From positions 1 to 64,000 of the forward strand of contig NZ_AUJR01000021.1 of assembly GCF_000424325.1 (NCBI RefSeq): a stretch of DNA of 64,000 nt, written 5' to 3'. Of this stretch, positions 25,549-35,267 are shown piece after piece; positions within the stretch are counted from its first letter, which is position 1; each line of letters opens with the position of its first letter. A program made the translations under genes and the position numbers. This DNA comes from [Clostridium] clostridioforme AGR2157. GTDB lineage: Bacteria; Bacillota; Clostridia; Lachnospirales; Lachnospiraceae. The notes below the pieces were generated by a model, which saw nothing but the letters and a program-made list of their open reading frames with translations, did not search any database and had not been told where the DNA came from.

Positions 25549-26337
25549 TTATCCGAGAGGAATTCCTATGACACACAGCCGTATGAAAAACAGCACCATT
25601 AAATGCAGCGGGTAAAACCAATAGAAGGCGTACTTCCATCGGGCCTGTCCTTTTCTCCCGTTGTAAAAAAGCAGGGGCACCGCCGAAAGAATCCCCGTCC
25701 CATGATACTTGTCCCAGGACCCCAGAAAAGACAGGATACTGCCGGACATCACCTGGACAGGGCGTTTATCCCTCAGGAGATAAAACAATGAAATAATAAG
25801 AATCCCGTCCATATCGTAATCCGCCTTCAAAAAGACAGCCGCCAGGCATCCGCCCCCAACGGCGGCGGCCATCCCAATGACACGGTACGGCTCCGTTAAA
25901 CCCTCGCTCTGTTTCAGGCCCCGGAGCACCAGCAGTCCGATTGCCAGCTCAACGTACACATTGCAGCCTCCACCTGCCCACGTATTCCACACAGCCAGGC
26001 GGAAGGGAATTTCCGAGATAAGTGCAAACGCAGCCATCCTGAGCCAGTATCTGCGCCAGTCCCTGGTGTGAAGAAATCCCTCCACCAGCAAAAAGCAGTA
26101 GATTGGAAATGCAATCCGTCCCACGGACCTGAGCACCTGGCACAGCCAATAAAGGGTGTCCCCCCATTGGGATGTCATGATCAAGGCGACCCGTTCCAGG
26201 TTACCCCGGTAGTACACAATCCGCTCCAGCAGCACAGCACCTATGTGGTCCGCAAGCATGGTGGTCATGGCAATATATTTCAGGGCGGTACTGCTTAATC
26301 CTCCCTGTGTTTCCGGTTTCTTTCTGCTGGACGGCAT
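25549..26337 (-). CDS. TraX-family membrane protein
   Basis: A 262-residue polytopic membrane protein with about eight helices. ALKYIAMTTMLADHIGAVLL, SVGRIAFPIYCFLLVEGFLH and RMAAFALISEIPFRLAVWNT are the diagnostic stretches of the TraX family. The prototype acetylates F-pilin, but most chromosomal Firmicutes homologues have no known role and no pilin is near. It is monocistronic, converges on nothing, and is divergent from the unknown plus-strand gene at 26523. An imperfect palindrome with core CAAAACGGTTTTG at 25508-25520 lies downstream of its stop, without clear function. Confidence 0.85.
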   Translation of the reverse strand: MPSSRKKPETQGGLSSTALKYIAMTTMLADHIGAVLLERIVYYRGNLERVALIMTSQWGDTLYWLCQVLRSVGRIAFPIYCFLLVEGFLHTRDWRRYWLRMAAFALISEIPFRLAVWNTWAGGGCNVYVELAIGLLVLRGLKQSEGLTEPYRVIGMAAAVGGGCLAAVFLKADYDMDGILIISLFYLLRDKRPVQVMSGSILSFLGSWDKYHGTGILSAVPLLFYNGRKGQARWKYAFYWFYPLHLMVLFFIRLCVIGIPLG

Positions 26338-26447
26338 GCCTCAATTCCTTCCTTACATCTAATCTATCTATTTATCTTATCACCGGGTCATTGGTTTGCA
26401 AAGTGTTTTCTTAATACATTCTTTATGAAGTCACCAGCCTTTTCCCC

Positions 26448-26475
26448 TTGTATTTATTTCCACATGATATATAAT
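26448..26475 (+). promoter_or_regulatory. Sigma-A promoter for the unknown membrane protein
   Basis: TTGTAT (26448-26453), 16 bases, TATAAT (26470-26475), about 47 bases upstream of the start codon at 26523. Confidence 0.6.
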
Positions 26476-26522
26476 GCTCTATAAGACTTCTGTTAAAAAG
26501 ACGTTAACAAATGGAGGAATTT

Positions 26523-28175
26523 ATGAAGAAAAAGACACAATTATTATTGAACCTGGCGCTGACCGCCATCTTTTTCATTTTGATTATTTTCCAGGGGCCC
26601 AATTTAAATCCCCTGTATCCGGATGGGGCATTTTCCTGGTGCTTCATCATCAGCTGCTATGTGGTGCTGAACTTTTTCGTGGCCCTGGGCAGTGTCCGGG
26701 TAGGCGCCAACGAATATGGCCGCCCGCAGATCAGCATTGACAAAAGTGTTAAGGGTTATAAAAGGGGATTCGTCCTTCTCGCCATCCTTTGGGTGCTGTA
26801 TTTCGGCGTTTCCATCCTGTCCATGCCCCTTTTCAATTACAAGGCGTACAGGGACCAGTTAGGCGTCCCGGCCGTGTCAGAATTTACGGATACCGTACAG
26901 CCCCTGGCCCTGGACCAGCTTCCCATCGTGGACAAGAGTCTGGCAAGAGAGCTGGCAGATAAGAAGGTAGGAGAAAATCCCGGCCTGGGAAGCCAGGTCA
27001 TCCTGGGTACCCCTGTCATCCAGAAGGTAAACGGCAAGCTGGTGTGGGTGGTCCCCCTGGAGCATTCCGGTTTCTTCAAATGGCTCAAAAACATGGACGG
27101 CTCCGCCGGTTATATCGTAGTGTCAGCCAGTGATGTCAGTGACGTAACCCTGGTAACAGACCATAAAATCAAATACCAGGCCAATGCTTACCTGTTAGAT
27201 GACTTAAACCGCCATGTGCGCTTCTTTGGCGGCGGCCTCTTTAAAGGTCTTACGGACTATTCCTTTGAGCTGGATGATGACGGCGTTCCTTACTGGGTCA
27301 TTACCTCCTATAAAAACCGCTGGCTCTTTAACCTGCCGGAGGCCGACGGAGTACTGACGGTCAATGCCACCACTGGAGAGACCACCCATTATACCATCGC
27401 CACACTGCCGGATTGGGTGGACCGCGTGCAGCCTGAGAATTTTGTGATGCAGCAGATACAGAACCAGGGTGTTTATGTGCACGGCATTTTCAACTTCTCC
27501 AACCAGGACAAATTCCGCCCCAGCCAGGGTGATATCATCATTTATAACGGCTCCCGCTGCTACCTGTTCACAGGCCTTACCAGCGTGGGCTCCGATGAAT
27601 CAGCCATCGGCTTCATACTGGTGGACATGGTGACCAAGGAATCCAATATCTACCAGATGAGCGGCGCAACCGAGATGGCGGCCCAGAGCTCTGCGGAAGG
27701 AAAGGTTCAGCAGTTTGGCTACAGGGCATCCTTCCCAATGATTATCAATCTGGACGGACAGCCCACCTACTTCATGACCTTAAAGGATAATGCCGGCCTG
27801 ATTAAACAGTACGCCTTTGTGTCCGTCTCCAACTATACCAATGTGGGAACCGGCGAGACCATTGACAGCGCCCTGCGCAATTTCCGCCAGGTGCGCGGAA
27901 ACGCCGGAGTGAACATCACCACAGGCCAGACCCTTTCCAAGGAGGAAGGCACGGTCCTGCGCATTGCCAGCGAAACCATAGACAATACCGTAACCTATAA
28001 GCTGATACTGGAGGAAAAACAGGACCATATCTTCACCGTGTCCTATGACCTGAGCAGCGAGCTGGCCCTGACCCAGCCAGGAGACAAAGTGGCCCTGGAG
28101 TATATGGATGACCCGTCCGGAATCTGCTCCGTGTCTTCCTTCGACAACCTGGAATTTGACCAGTCCGGCCAGTAA
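26523..28175 (+). CDS. Unrecognised membrane-anchored protein, 550 residues
   Basis: I do not recognise a named family with confidence. The protein starts with a hydrophobic helix (about residues 7-25), a second (about 37-60) and a third (about 85-108), after which some 440 residues are hydrophilic and probably extracytoplasmic. That part is rich in short beta-type segments and contains GYIVVSASDVSDVTLVTDHK, GGGLFKGLTDYSFELDDDG and VLTVNATTGETTHYTI, the last reminiscent of PepSY-like or beta-propeller proteins. ATG 26523 is chosen because GGAGG (26513-26517) precedes it; the ATG at 26511 lies in that site. It stands alone behind its own promoter. A scaffold or sensor at the envelope is conceivable. 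Confidence 0.8.
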   Translation: MKKKTQLLLNLALTAIFFILIIFQGPNLNPLYPDGAFSWCFIISCYVVLNFFVALGSVRVGANEYGRPQISIDKSVKGYKRGFVLLAILWVLYFGVSILSMPLFNYKAYRDQLGVPAVSEFTDTVQPLALDQLPIVDKSLARELADKKVGENPGLGSQVILGTPVIQKVNGKLVWVVPLEHSGFFKWLKNMDGSAGYIVVSASDVSDVTLVTDHKIKYQANAYLLDDLNRHVRFFGGGLFKGLTDYSFELDDDGVPYWVITSYKNRWLFNLPEADGVLTVNATTGETTHYTIATLPDWVDRVQPENFVMQQIQNQGVYVHGIFNFSNQDKFRPSQGDIIIYNGSRCYLFTGLTSVGSDESAIGFILVDMVTKESNIYQMSGATEMAAQSSAEGKVQQFGYRASFPMIINLDGQPTYFMTLKDNAGLIKQYAFVSVSNYTNVGTGETIDSALRNFRQVRGNAGVNITTGQTLSKEEGTVLRIASETIDNTVTYKLILEEKQDHIFTVSYDLSSELALTQPGDKVALEYMDDPSGICSVSSFDNLEFDQSGQ

Positions 28176-28288
28176 TATGGTGCCCTGCGTCAGGGTGCCA
28201 CCGACGTCATGATGACCGGCACTATGGTTCCATCCAGAACCTACTTCTGAGCCGCCCTGACGCCGCCTCCCCGGTACTCTCACAAACA

Positions 28289-28313
28289 GGACCGGCCCCA
28301 AAAAGGCCGGTCC
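28289..28313. terminator. Terminator-like hairpin between convergent genes
   Basis: GGACCGGCC pairs perfectly with GGCCGGTCC around a seven-base loop, between the plus-strand unknown gene and minus-strand leuA. T-tracts are weak on both sides, but the position suits bidirectional termination. Confidence 0.55.
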
Positions 28314-28377
28314 CGCAATCCTTCAATCACTTTAATTACATCGCATCAAATATAACACCCCAAATATCAACTGCCAA

Positions 28378-30045
28378 TTAATAGAACAGTCTGTTCACCG
28401 CACTGAATATACCGCGGATGGAGGCCCTTGTGATGTTGGAGCTGATACCCACGCCGTAAGTGGCCTTGCCTGTCACCTGGTCTACCAGATGGATGTAGGA
28501 AGCAGCCTCTGCACCGGAACCGGATGCCAATGCGTGCTCGCTGTAGTCCAGAACCTTAATCTGGATTCCAAGCGCATCCTCCATACCCCTCTGTACAGCA
28601 TCAATAGGTCCGTTTCCAACGCCCTCAAATGTCTTCTCAATGCCGTGGTCTGAGTAGGTTACCTTAGCCAGTGTTGCAAACTCGCCGTCTCCTGTCTCCG
28701 TATCGGTTATGCGGCACTTTCTGAAGTGCATGGGTTCCTTGCGCTCCAGATAATTCTTCTTAAATTCATCCATGATCTGCTCAGGCGCAACCTCACCCTG
28801 CTGCTCGGAAATCTTCTGGATGACATCTGCGAATTCCTTGTGCATACCCTTTGGCAGCTTGAAGCCATAGAAGGTGTCCATGACAAAGGCTACGCCGCCC
28901 TTGCCGGACTGGCTGTTGATACGCACGATGGGCTCATACTCCCTGCCGATATCGCTGGGATCGATGGGGAGATATGGAACCTCCCAGTACTGTCCGTTCC
29001 TCTCGTGAAGAGCCTGCATGCCCTTGTTGATGGCATCCTGATGGGAACCGGAAAACGCGGTGAACACCAGCTTGCCTGCATAGGGATGTCTGGGCGGAAT
29101 ATCCATCTTGGTGCAGCGCTCACAGACCTCTGCAATCTCACGGATATTCTCAATGTTAAGTTCAGGGTTGATTCCCTGTGAGAACATATTATATGCAACT
29201 GTCAGTATGTCCACATTACCGGTGCGCTCCCCGTTGCCGAAAAGAGTACCTTCCACCCTGTCAGCTCCTGCAAGAAGGGCCAGTTCTGTGGAAGCCACAC
29301 CCTCGCCCCTGTCATTATGGGGATGGATGCTTAAGATAATGCTTTCCCTGTCCTTAAAGTGTGTATTCATCCATTCAATTTGGTCCGCATACACATTGGG
29401 TGTAGTCATCTCCACCGTGGACGGAAGATTGATGATAATGGGATTCTCCTTGGTGGCGCCCCAGGTCTCCTGTACCGCTGTACAGATATCAAGGGCAAAA
29501 TCCAGCTCTGTGCCGGTAAAGCTCTCAGGCGAATACTCCAGACGAATCTGGGTATCACAGTCAGCCATATACCGCTGGACCATCTTGGTTCCTATAACAG
29601 CTATATCCTTTATATCTTCCCTGTCCTTATGGAACACCACATCTCTCTGTAAGGTGGACGTGGAATTATAGATATGTACAATGGCCTTCTTAACGCCTTC
29701 AAGGGCCTCAAAGGTCCTCTTAATCAGATGCTCACGGCACTGCACCAGCACCTGGACCTCCACGTCGTCCGGGATGAGCTTGCGCTCCACCAGGGTGCGT
29801 AAGAAATCATACTCAATCTGGGATGCGGCAGGAAATCCGACCTCAATCTCCTTAAAGCCCAGCTTCACAAGAAGGTTGAACATCTCCACCTTCTCCTCCA
29901 CCACCATTGGCTCCACAAGGGCCTGGTTGCCGTCCCTCAAGTCCACGCTGCACCATACAGGAGCCTTCATAATCTCCTTATTCGGCCATGTGCGCTCCGG
30001 AAAATCCACCACAGGGACCCTTTTATATCTTTGATAATTTAACAT
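28378..30045 (-). CDS. leuA: 2-isopropylmalate synthase
   Basis: A 555-residue enzyme condensing acetyl-CoA with 2-oxoisovalerate, the first committed step of leucine synthesis. VDLRDGNQALVEPM at residues 34-47 is the catalytic metal motif; the barrel includes SIHPHNDRGEGVAST with the metal-binding histidines. Residues from about 430 form the C-terminal leucine-sensing domain (IQIKVLDYSEHALASGSGAE). The PNKEIMKAPVWCSVDLRDGN opening marks the longer, yeast-like form of LeuA. No other leucine genes flank it. It has a strong promoter about 340 bases upstream and so a long leader. Confidence 0.97.
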   Translation of the reverse strand: MLNYQRYKRVPVVDFPERTWPNKEIMKAPVWCSVDLRDGNQALVEPMVVEEKVEMFNLLVKLGFKEIEVGFPAASQIEYDFLRTLVERKLIPDDVEVQVLVQCREHLIKRTFEALEGVKKAIVHIYNSTSTLQRDVVFHKDREDIKDIAVIGTKMVQRYMADCDTQIRLEYSPESFTGTELDFALDICTAVQETWGATKENPIIINLPSTVEMTTPNVYADQIEWMNTHFKDRESIILSIHPHNDRGEGVASTELALLAGADRVEGTLFGNGERTGNVDILTVAYNMFSQGINPELNIENIREIAEVCERCTKMDIPPRHPYAGKLVFTAFSGSHQDAINKGMQALHERNGQYWEVPYLPIDPSDIGREYEPIVRINSQSGKGGVAFVMDTFYGFKLPKGMHKEFADVIQKISEQQGEVAPEQIMDEFKKNYLERKEPMHFRKCRITDTETGDGEFATLAKVTYSDHGIEKTFEGVGNGPIDAVQRGMEDALGIQIKVLDYSEHALASGSGAEAASYIHLVDQVTGKATYGVGISSNITRASIRGIFSAVNRLFY

Positions 30046-30415
30046 AATTCATTCCTCCATTCTGTTCATCTGATTTCAGGCGCCTGGAAACGCCTGGTTC
30101 CGTCCATATTCCATTCTCACTTCATACGGTGTCCTGTCCTTTAATCACTGCGTTTTAATCTTCATTTCTGTCGTCAGCCCTTTCCGGGCAGTCGCTCGAT
30201 GACACCGTAATGACGGATGATGAACAGCACGACGCTTACTGGTTCAGCCCCATTTCACATCATTCCTTTACTCTGAAAATCGCTGGCTGTAAGGACACAT
30301 GCCCCTGTCAGGGCCGCGCGGTAAATGCAGAAATCCCGGAGCACGGCGCTCCGGGATTTCTGTTGTCCTCTTCGCAACGTTATCTAATTATAGCACATTT
30401 CAAAATAACTGACAA
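30046..30415 (-). promoter_or_regulatory. leuA promoter and long structured leader
   Basis: On the minus strand TTGTCA (30415-30410), 17 bases, TATAAT (30392-30387) is a consensus promoter. The transcript would begin near 30380, leaving a ~335-base leader without a convincing leader peptide. Its first strong structure is a 14-15 bp hairpin at 30329-30361 (AGAAATCCCGGAGC pairing around GCCGT-type loop) without a following U-tract. I found no T-box signature (TGGNACCGCG-type) or leucine-codon run. Regulation by an unassigned RNA element is plausible. The rest of the 30046-30537 gap holds no gene. Confidence 0.6.
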
Positions 30416-30537
30416 TAAGGAGCCGCCTGTTGACTATTCTCAATAGTTATGGCTTTTATTCCTCTGTTTCATAAAATGTACTCCAAGCCTCCCGTTTTAA
30501 TTTCCAGGGAATCTTTCACAAATCCTTACATCCGGTC

Positions 30538-31890
30538 CTAAATACAGTGCCCCCGGTCCTTCATAACCTGGATTACCTGGTCCACATATGTTTCGCAGGT
30601 CTCAATACCAGGCGCCTCCACCATGACGCGGACCACCGGCTCGGTTCCTGACTGGCGCAGCAGGATTCTTCCGTCGCTGCCCAGGCTCTGGGTCACCCTG
30701 GCAACCTCAGCCTGCACTGCCTCGTCGTCCTGGGCTGCCTTTTTATCCTTTACCCGCACATTCTTAAGTACCTGAGGATAAATCTCCACCTCAGAGGCCA
30801 GCTTATCAAGAGGCTGCTTTTTCTCCAGTACCACTTCCATCACCTTTAAGGAGGTGAGGATGCCGTCTCCCGTGGTGGCATGTTTGCTGAATATGATATG
30901 ACCGGACTGCTCTCCGCCCAGACAGTGGCCTGTTGCAGCCATGTTCTCATACACATATTTATCTCCCACGGCTGTCTTCACATAAGCAATGCCTTCCCGG
31001 TCAAATGCCTTATATAATCCGAAATTGGACATGATGGTGGTAACCACCGTATTATTGAACAGGCTTCCCTGCTCCTTCATATATTTGCCGCAGATGTACA
31101 TGATGCTGTCCCCATCCACCACACGGCCGTTCTTATCAACTGCAATACACCGGTCCGCATCGCCGTCATAGGCAAACCCGATGTCACATTTCTCATCCAC
31201 CACAAACTTCTGGAGATGTTCAATATGGGTGGAGCCGCAGTCCGTATTGATGTTCAGTCCGTTGGGTTCATTGTTCATCACATGTGTCTCCGCTCCCAGG
31301 GCGTCAAATACGTTTTTGGCAATGGCGGACGCGCTTCCGTTGGAACAGTCCAGGGCCACCTTCATGCTCTTGAATGAACGGGTGGCTATGGATATGAGAT
31401 ATCCGATATAGCGGTTCCTGCCAGCTGCAAAGTCCACGGTCCGGCCAATATGTTCTCTCTTTGCCAGTGGAATCTCTCCCACCTCCCCATCCAGGTATTT
31501 CTCAATCTCCAGGATGACGGACTCTTCTAACTTTTCGCCTCTCTCGTTGATGACCTTGATGCCGTTGTCATAAAATGGGTTGTGGCTGGCAGATATCATG
31601 ATTCCGCAGTTAAAGCCCTCGGTGCGCACTACATAGGATACGCTGGGGGTGGTGGTAACATGGAGCAGATATACATCCGCGCCTGAGGCTGTCAGCCCCG
31701 CCACCAGGGAATATTCAAACATGTAGCTGCTGCGCCTGGTATCCTTTCCGATAACCACCCTGCAGCGCTCATCCGGCGCCTTCTGTCCATAGTACCAGCC
31801 CAGGAAACGGCCTACCTTGTAGGCGTGCTCCACTGTCAGGTCCACATTGGCCTCGCCGCGGAAGCCGTCTGTCCCAAAATATTTTCCCAT
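30538..31890 (-). CDS. glmM: Phosphoglucosamine mutase
   Basis: A 450-residue alpha-D-phosphohexomutase converting glucosamine-6-phosphate to glucosamine-1-phosphate for UDP-GlcNAc. The opening GKYFGTDGFRGEANVDLT is diagnostic of GlmM. Catalytic phosphoserine Ser102 lies in MISASHNPFYDNG, the Mg site in AYDGDADRCIAVD, sugar-binding GGEQSGHI follows, and phosphate-binding RQSGTEPVVRVMVEA closes the protein. It lies 219 bases downstream of rfbD on the same strand; that gap shows no gene and no clear terminator, so glmM may be read from the rfb promoter as well as its own. Confidence 0.97.
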   Translation of the reverse strand: MGKYFGTDGFRGEANVDLTVEHAYKVGRFLGWYYGQKAPDERCRVVIGKDTRRSSYMFEYSLVAGLTASGADVYLLHVTTTPSVSYVVRTEGFNCGIMISASHNPFYDNGIKVINERGEKLEESVILEIEKYLDGEVGEIPLAKREHIGRTVDFAAGRNRYIGYLISIATRSFKSMKVALDCSNGSASAIAKNVFDALGAETHVMNNEPNGLNINTDCGSTHIEHLQKFVVDEKCDIGFAYDGDADRCIAVDKNGRVVDGDSIMYICGKYMKEQGSLFNNTVVTTIMSNFGLYKAFDREGIAYVKTAVGDKYVYENMAATGHCLGGEQSGHIIFSKHATTGDGILTSLKVMEVVLEKKQPLDKLASEVEIYPQVLKNVRVKDKKAAQDDEAVQAEVARVTQSLGSDGRILLRQSGTEPVVRVMVEAPGIETCETYVDQVIQVMKDRGHCI

Positions 31891-32109
31891 TGTTATTAAT
31901 TCCTCCCTGTCTTGTTATTTAGGCCCGCATTCCATCTCTGTCCGCACTCTGTGTCCATGGCGGTTCAGGATGACGCAGCAGCTGCGCCGCTGCTAAATGG
32001 TCTGCTGTCAATCCAAACTGCCCCCGTTACATGCCTTTGCTATAGCCGGGCCGCCCCCGCCTTAAGCCAGCCCTGGCTTATACCGGCCCTGACCGATAAC
32101 CAGCATTAC

Positions 32110-32970
32110 TTATGCCATCCCGTTTTCCTTAAGGGCCTTCAGGTAACGCCCCAGGGCATCCTGCCATGAAGGCAGACGTTCAAAACCGTTCTCAGTCAGC
32201 TTTTCCTTACTCATGCGGCTGTTGGAGGGCCGCTTTGCCTTGGCTGGGAAACCTTCTGAATCCACCGGCGTCACCTTCACCTCATCCATGCCGGCCTGGC
32301 GGAATATCTCACATGCAAACTCATACCAGCTGCACAGCCCCTCGTTGGTGGCATGGTAACGCCCGTACCTGTCTGTCTGAATCATATCCGCCAAAAGGCG
32401 GGCCAGGTCATAGGTATACGTGGGGGAACCAATCTGGTCATTGACCACGGATACGGCTCCTTTTTCCTTCCCCAGACGGAGCATGGTCTTAATGAAGTTC
32501 TTGCCGTTGACGCCAAATACCCATGCAATGCGCACAATGAAATACTTCTGTACATTCTGCTCCACCGCAATCTCGCCCTCATACTTTGTCAGTCCGTACA
32601 CATTAAGGGGTTCCCTGTGGTCATCCGGCTCCCATGGCCGCTGGCCGCCGCCATTAAACACATAGTCCGTGCTGATGTACATCATCTTGATATCCATGGC
32701 CTTGCAGATCCTGGCGATATTGCGTGTCCCCTCAGCATTGATTTTGCGGCACAGTTCCAGGTTATCTTCAGCAGCATCTACTGCAGTATATGCTGCACAG
32801 TGGATAACTGCGTCTGGTTTTTCCCGGAAAATCACAGTTTCGCACGCTGTGCGGTCCGTGATATCCATTTCCTCCACGTCCACGCCGATTCCCTCAATCC
32901 CGCGAAGGGCCAGTTCATTCATCACGTCATGGCCCAGCTGGCCTTTTACACCTGTTACCAGAACTTTCAT
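32110..32970 (-). CDS. rfbD: dTDP-4-dehydrorhamnose reductase
   Basis: A 286-residue short-chain reductase making dTDP-L-rhamnose. KVLVTGVKGQLGHDVMNEL holds the GxxGxxG cofactor motif; YISTDYVFNGGGQRPWEPDD and the YGLTKYEGE catalytic YxxxK follow. ATG 32970 is the natural start; the open frame to 33057 is unsupported. It is the third gene of the rfbA-rfbB-rfbD operon, 115 bases after rfbB. The C-terminal end (NGFERLPSWQDALGRYLKAL) is complete. Confidence 0.96.
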   Translation of the reverse strand: MKVLVTGVKGQLGHDVMNELALRGIEGIGVDVEEMDITDRTACETVIFREKPDAVIHCAAYTAVDAAEDNLELCRKINAEGTRNIARICKAMDIKMMYISTDYVFNGGGQRPWEPDDHREPLNVYGLTKYEGEIAVEQNVQKYFIVRIAWVFGVNGKNFIKTMLRLGKEKGAVSVVNDQIGSPTYTYDLARLLADMIQTDRYGRYHATNEGLCSWYEFACEIFRQAGMDEVKVTPVDSEGFPAKAKRPSNSRMSKEKLTENGFERLPSWQDALGRYLKALKENGMA

Positions 32971-33085
32971 AATCCATTTACCTCCGTTCTTAATAATGGC
33001 CGGCAGAGGACAGGAATCCCCGAAACGGACACGTCTCTCAAACGTGCTCCGGGGCATTTCCCTCCTCCGTCAGCCACATGTTTAC

Positions 33086-34108
33086 CTACAGGCGGCTGCC
33101 GTACATCTTATCGAAATAATTACTGTACTCGCCGCTCAGTATATTCTTCCACCAGTCCTGGTTGTCCAGGTACCACCGGATGGTCTGCTCAATTCCTGTA
33201 TTAAAATTATACGTTGGCTTCCATCCCAGCTCTGTTTCTATCTTGGTCGGGTCAATGGCGTAGCGCATGTCATGGCCGGGACGGTCTGTCACAAACTTAA
33301 TCAGGCTCTCAGGCTTATCAAGGGCCTTCAGAATGGTCTTTACCACTTCCAGGTTGGTGCGCTCATTATGCCCGCCGATGTTATACACCTCTCCCTCGCG
33401 TCCCTTGTGAATGACCAGATCAATGGCCTGGCAGTGATCCGCCACATGGAGCCAGTCGCGCACGTTCTCTCCTGTGCCGTACACAGGAAGCTCCTCATCT
33501 GCCAGGGCGCGGCTGATAATAAGTGGAATCAGCTTCTCCGGAAAATGATAAGGGCCGTAGTTGTTGGAACACCTGGACACAGTCACCGGCAGGCCGTATG
33601 TCCTGTGATATGCCAGCACGAACAAATCAGCGCTTGCCTTGGAAGAGGAATAAGGGCTGGATGTGTGCAGGGGCGTTTCCTCTGTAAAGAAAAGGTCCGG
33701 TCTGTCAAGCGGCAGGTCCCCGTACACCTCATCGGTGGAAACCTGATGATAGCGCTTGATGCCATAGGTACGGCAGGCGTCAAGAAGGGTTGTGGTTCCC
33801 ATGACATTGGTCCTCACAAAAGCCTCCGGGTCTGTAATGGAACGGTCCACATGGCTCTCGGCCGCAAAGTTTACCACCACATCCGGCTTTTCCTTCTCAA
33901 ACAGTTCAAATATAAACTTCCTGTCGGCAATGTCGCCCTTTACAAATTTGTAGTTAGGCTTGTCCTCAACCGGCTTTAAGTTTTCCAGGTTGCCTGCATA
34001 GGTCAGCAGGTCCAGGTTAATGATTTCATAATCCGGGTATTTATTTACCATATGGTGTACAAAGTTGCTTCCGATAAAGCCGGCTCCGCCGGTTACAATG
34101 ATTTTCAT
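33086..34108 (-). CDS. rfbB: dTDP-glucose 4,6-dehydratase
   Basis: A 340-residue extended SDR enzyme producing dTDP-4-keto-6-deoxyglucose. IIVTGGAGFIGSNFVHHMVN is the NAD-binding motif, ESHVDRSITDPEAFVRTNV and VSTDEVYGDL (active-site Asp-Glu) are diagnostic, and YSSSKASADL holds the catalytic Tyr and Lys. Full length. It follows rfbA by 15 bases. Its product feeds both rhamnose (RfbC, RfbD) and, probably, the DegT aminotransferase in the glycan operon. Confidence 0.97.
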   Translation of the reverse strand: MKIIVTGGAGFIGSNFVHHMVNKYPDYEIINLDLLTYAGNLENLKPVEDKPNYKFVKGDIADRKFIFELFEKEKPDVVVNFAAESHVDRSITDPEAFVRTNVMGTTTLLDACRTYGIKRYHQVSTDEVYGDLPLDRPDLFFTEETPLHTSSPYSSSKASADLFVLAYHRTYGLPVTVSRCSNNYGPYHFPEKLIPLIISRALADEELPVYGTGENVRDWLHVADHCQAIDLVIHKGREGEVYNIGGHNERTNLEVVKTILKALDKPESLIKFVTDRPGHDMRYAIDPTKIETELGWKPTYNFNTGIEQTIRWYLDNQDWWKNILSGEYSNYFDKMYGSRL

Positions 34109-34123
34109 GTATATTTTCCTCCG

Positions 34124-35023
34124 TTAAAAATCCTGTGGGTGTATCTTATCCACATACTTTCCGTCCAGAACGTCCTTTAAATACTTGCCGTACTGGTTCT
34201 TTTTCAGAATCTCATATGTCTCCATAACCTGTTCCCTGGTAATCCAGCCCCTGAGATAGGCAATTTCCTCCAGGCAGGCAATCTTGCGGTGCTGGTGTGT
34301 CTCCACGGTCTTCACGAAATTCGTGGCCTCCACCAGCGACTCATGGGTTCCCGTATCCAGCCATGTAAAGCCCTGTCCCAGGAGAATCACATCCAGCTCA
34401 CCCTTCTCCAGGTAAATACGGTTTAAGTCCGTGATTTCCAGCTCGCCTCTGGCTGAGGGCTTTAAGTTTTTCGCGTACTCCACCACCCGGTTATCATAGA
34501 AATAGAGACCGGTGACACAGTAGTTGGACTTTGGCTTCCCCGGCTTTTCCTCAATGGAAATGGCCTTGCCGTCCCCGTCAAACTCCACAATGCCGAAGCG
34601 CTCCGGATCATCCACATAGTAGCCGAACACCGTGGCGCCCTTTTCCTTGGACGCTGCGGCGCGCAGGCGCTTGGTCAGCCCCTGTCCGTGGAAAATATTA
34701 TCACCCAGGACCATTGCCACGGAATCTTTGCCAATAAATTCCTCACCGATGATAAAAGCCTGAGCCAGTCCGTCCGGGCTTGGCTGTACCGCATAGCTCA
34801 GCTCAATGCCAAACTGGTGGCCGTCGCCCAAAAGGGCTTCAAATCTTGGCGTGTCGTCCGGAGTGGAGATAATCAGGATGTCCCTGATTCCCGCATTCAT
34901 AAGGACAGACAGCGGATAATATATCATTGGTTTGTCGTAAATCGGAAGCAGCTGTTTGGAAGTCACCTTGGTTAACGGATAGAGCCGCGTCCCGCTTCCT
35001 CCGGCCAGTATAATTCCTTTCAT
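34124..35023 (-). CDS. rfbA: Glucose-1-phosphate thymidylyltransferase
   Basis: A 299-residue nucleotidyltransferase forming dTDP-glucose. [20 protein letters not shown] is the nucleotide-binding signature, [17 protein letters not shown] and [11 protein letters not shown] (metal Asp) follow, then [23 protein letters not shown] 35023 has AGGAGG seven bases upstream; the longer frame to 35098 would begin inside the promoter. It is the first gene of the operon rfbA-rfbB-rfbD (and possibly glmM). Confidence 0.97.
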   Translation of the reverse strand: MKGIILAGGSGTRLYPLTKVTSKQLLPIYDKPMIYYPLSVLMNAGIRDILIISTPDDTPRFEALLGDGHQFGIELSYAVQPSPDGLAQAFIIGEEFIGKDSVAMVLGDNIFHGQGLTKRLRAAASKEKGATVFGYYVDDPERFGIVEFDGDGKAISIEEKPGKPKSNYCVTGLYFYDNRVVEYAKNLKPSARGELEITDLNRIYLEKGELDVILLGQGFTWLDTGTHESLVEATNFVKTVETHQHRKIACLEEIAYLRGWITREQVMETYEILKKNQYGKYLKDVLDGKYVDKIHPQDF

Positions 35024-35096
35024 ATTTCCTCCTTGGTTCGCTGTAAGCGCGAAAAGACCGCTTAGCGGACGTCTTTGCCTGAATTTTTCTTTGTTC

Positions 35097-35125
35097 AATA
35101 TATCATACTATCTCTATTTTTTCAA
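35097..35125 (-). promoter_or_regulatory. Sigma-A promoter of the rfbABD operon
   Basis: On the minus strand TTGAAA (35125-35120), 17 bases, TATATT (35102-35097). A small hairpin around CCGCTTAGCGG (35059-35069) lies in the 5' untranslated region before rfbA. Confidence 0.72.
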
Positions 35126-35267
35126 ATAAACTGATAAATATTTCGTTATTATTAAGAAGATCTGTCAGCCCATTCTCCAGATTCTCAAAGGAGGCGAAAA
35201 CCGCGGCCGCTCTGCGGCCTCATATGACACCATTATAATTCATTTCAGGCATGTATGGCAAGCAGGT

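Noticed and set aside
30046-30386. T-box leader for leuA
   Set aside because: I searched the leader by eye for the antiterminator consensus (TGGNACCGCG-type) and the stem I motifs and did not find them; the main hairpin lacks a U-tract.
32669-33979. 436-codon plus-strand open frame
   Set aside because: Antisense shadow of rfbD and rfbB, both with full signatures; no ribosome binding site.
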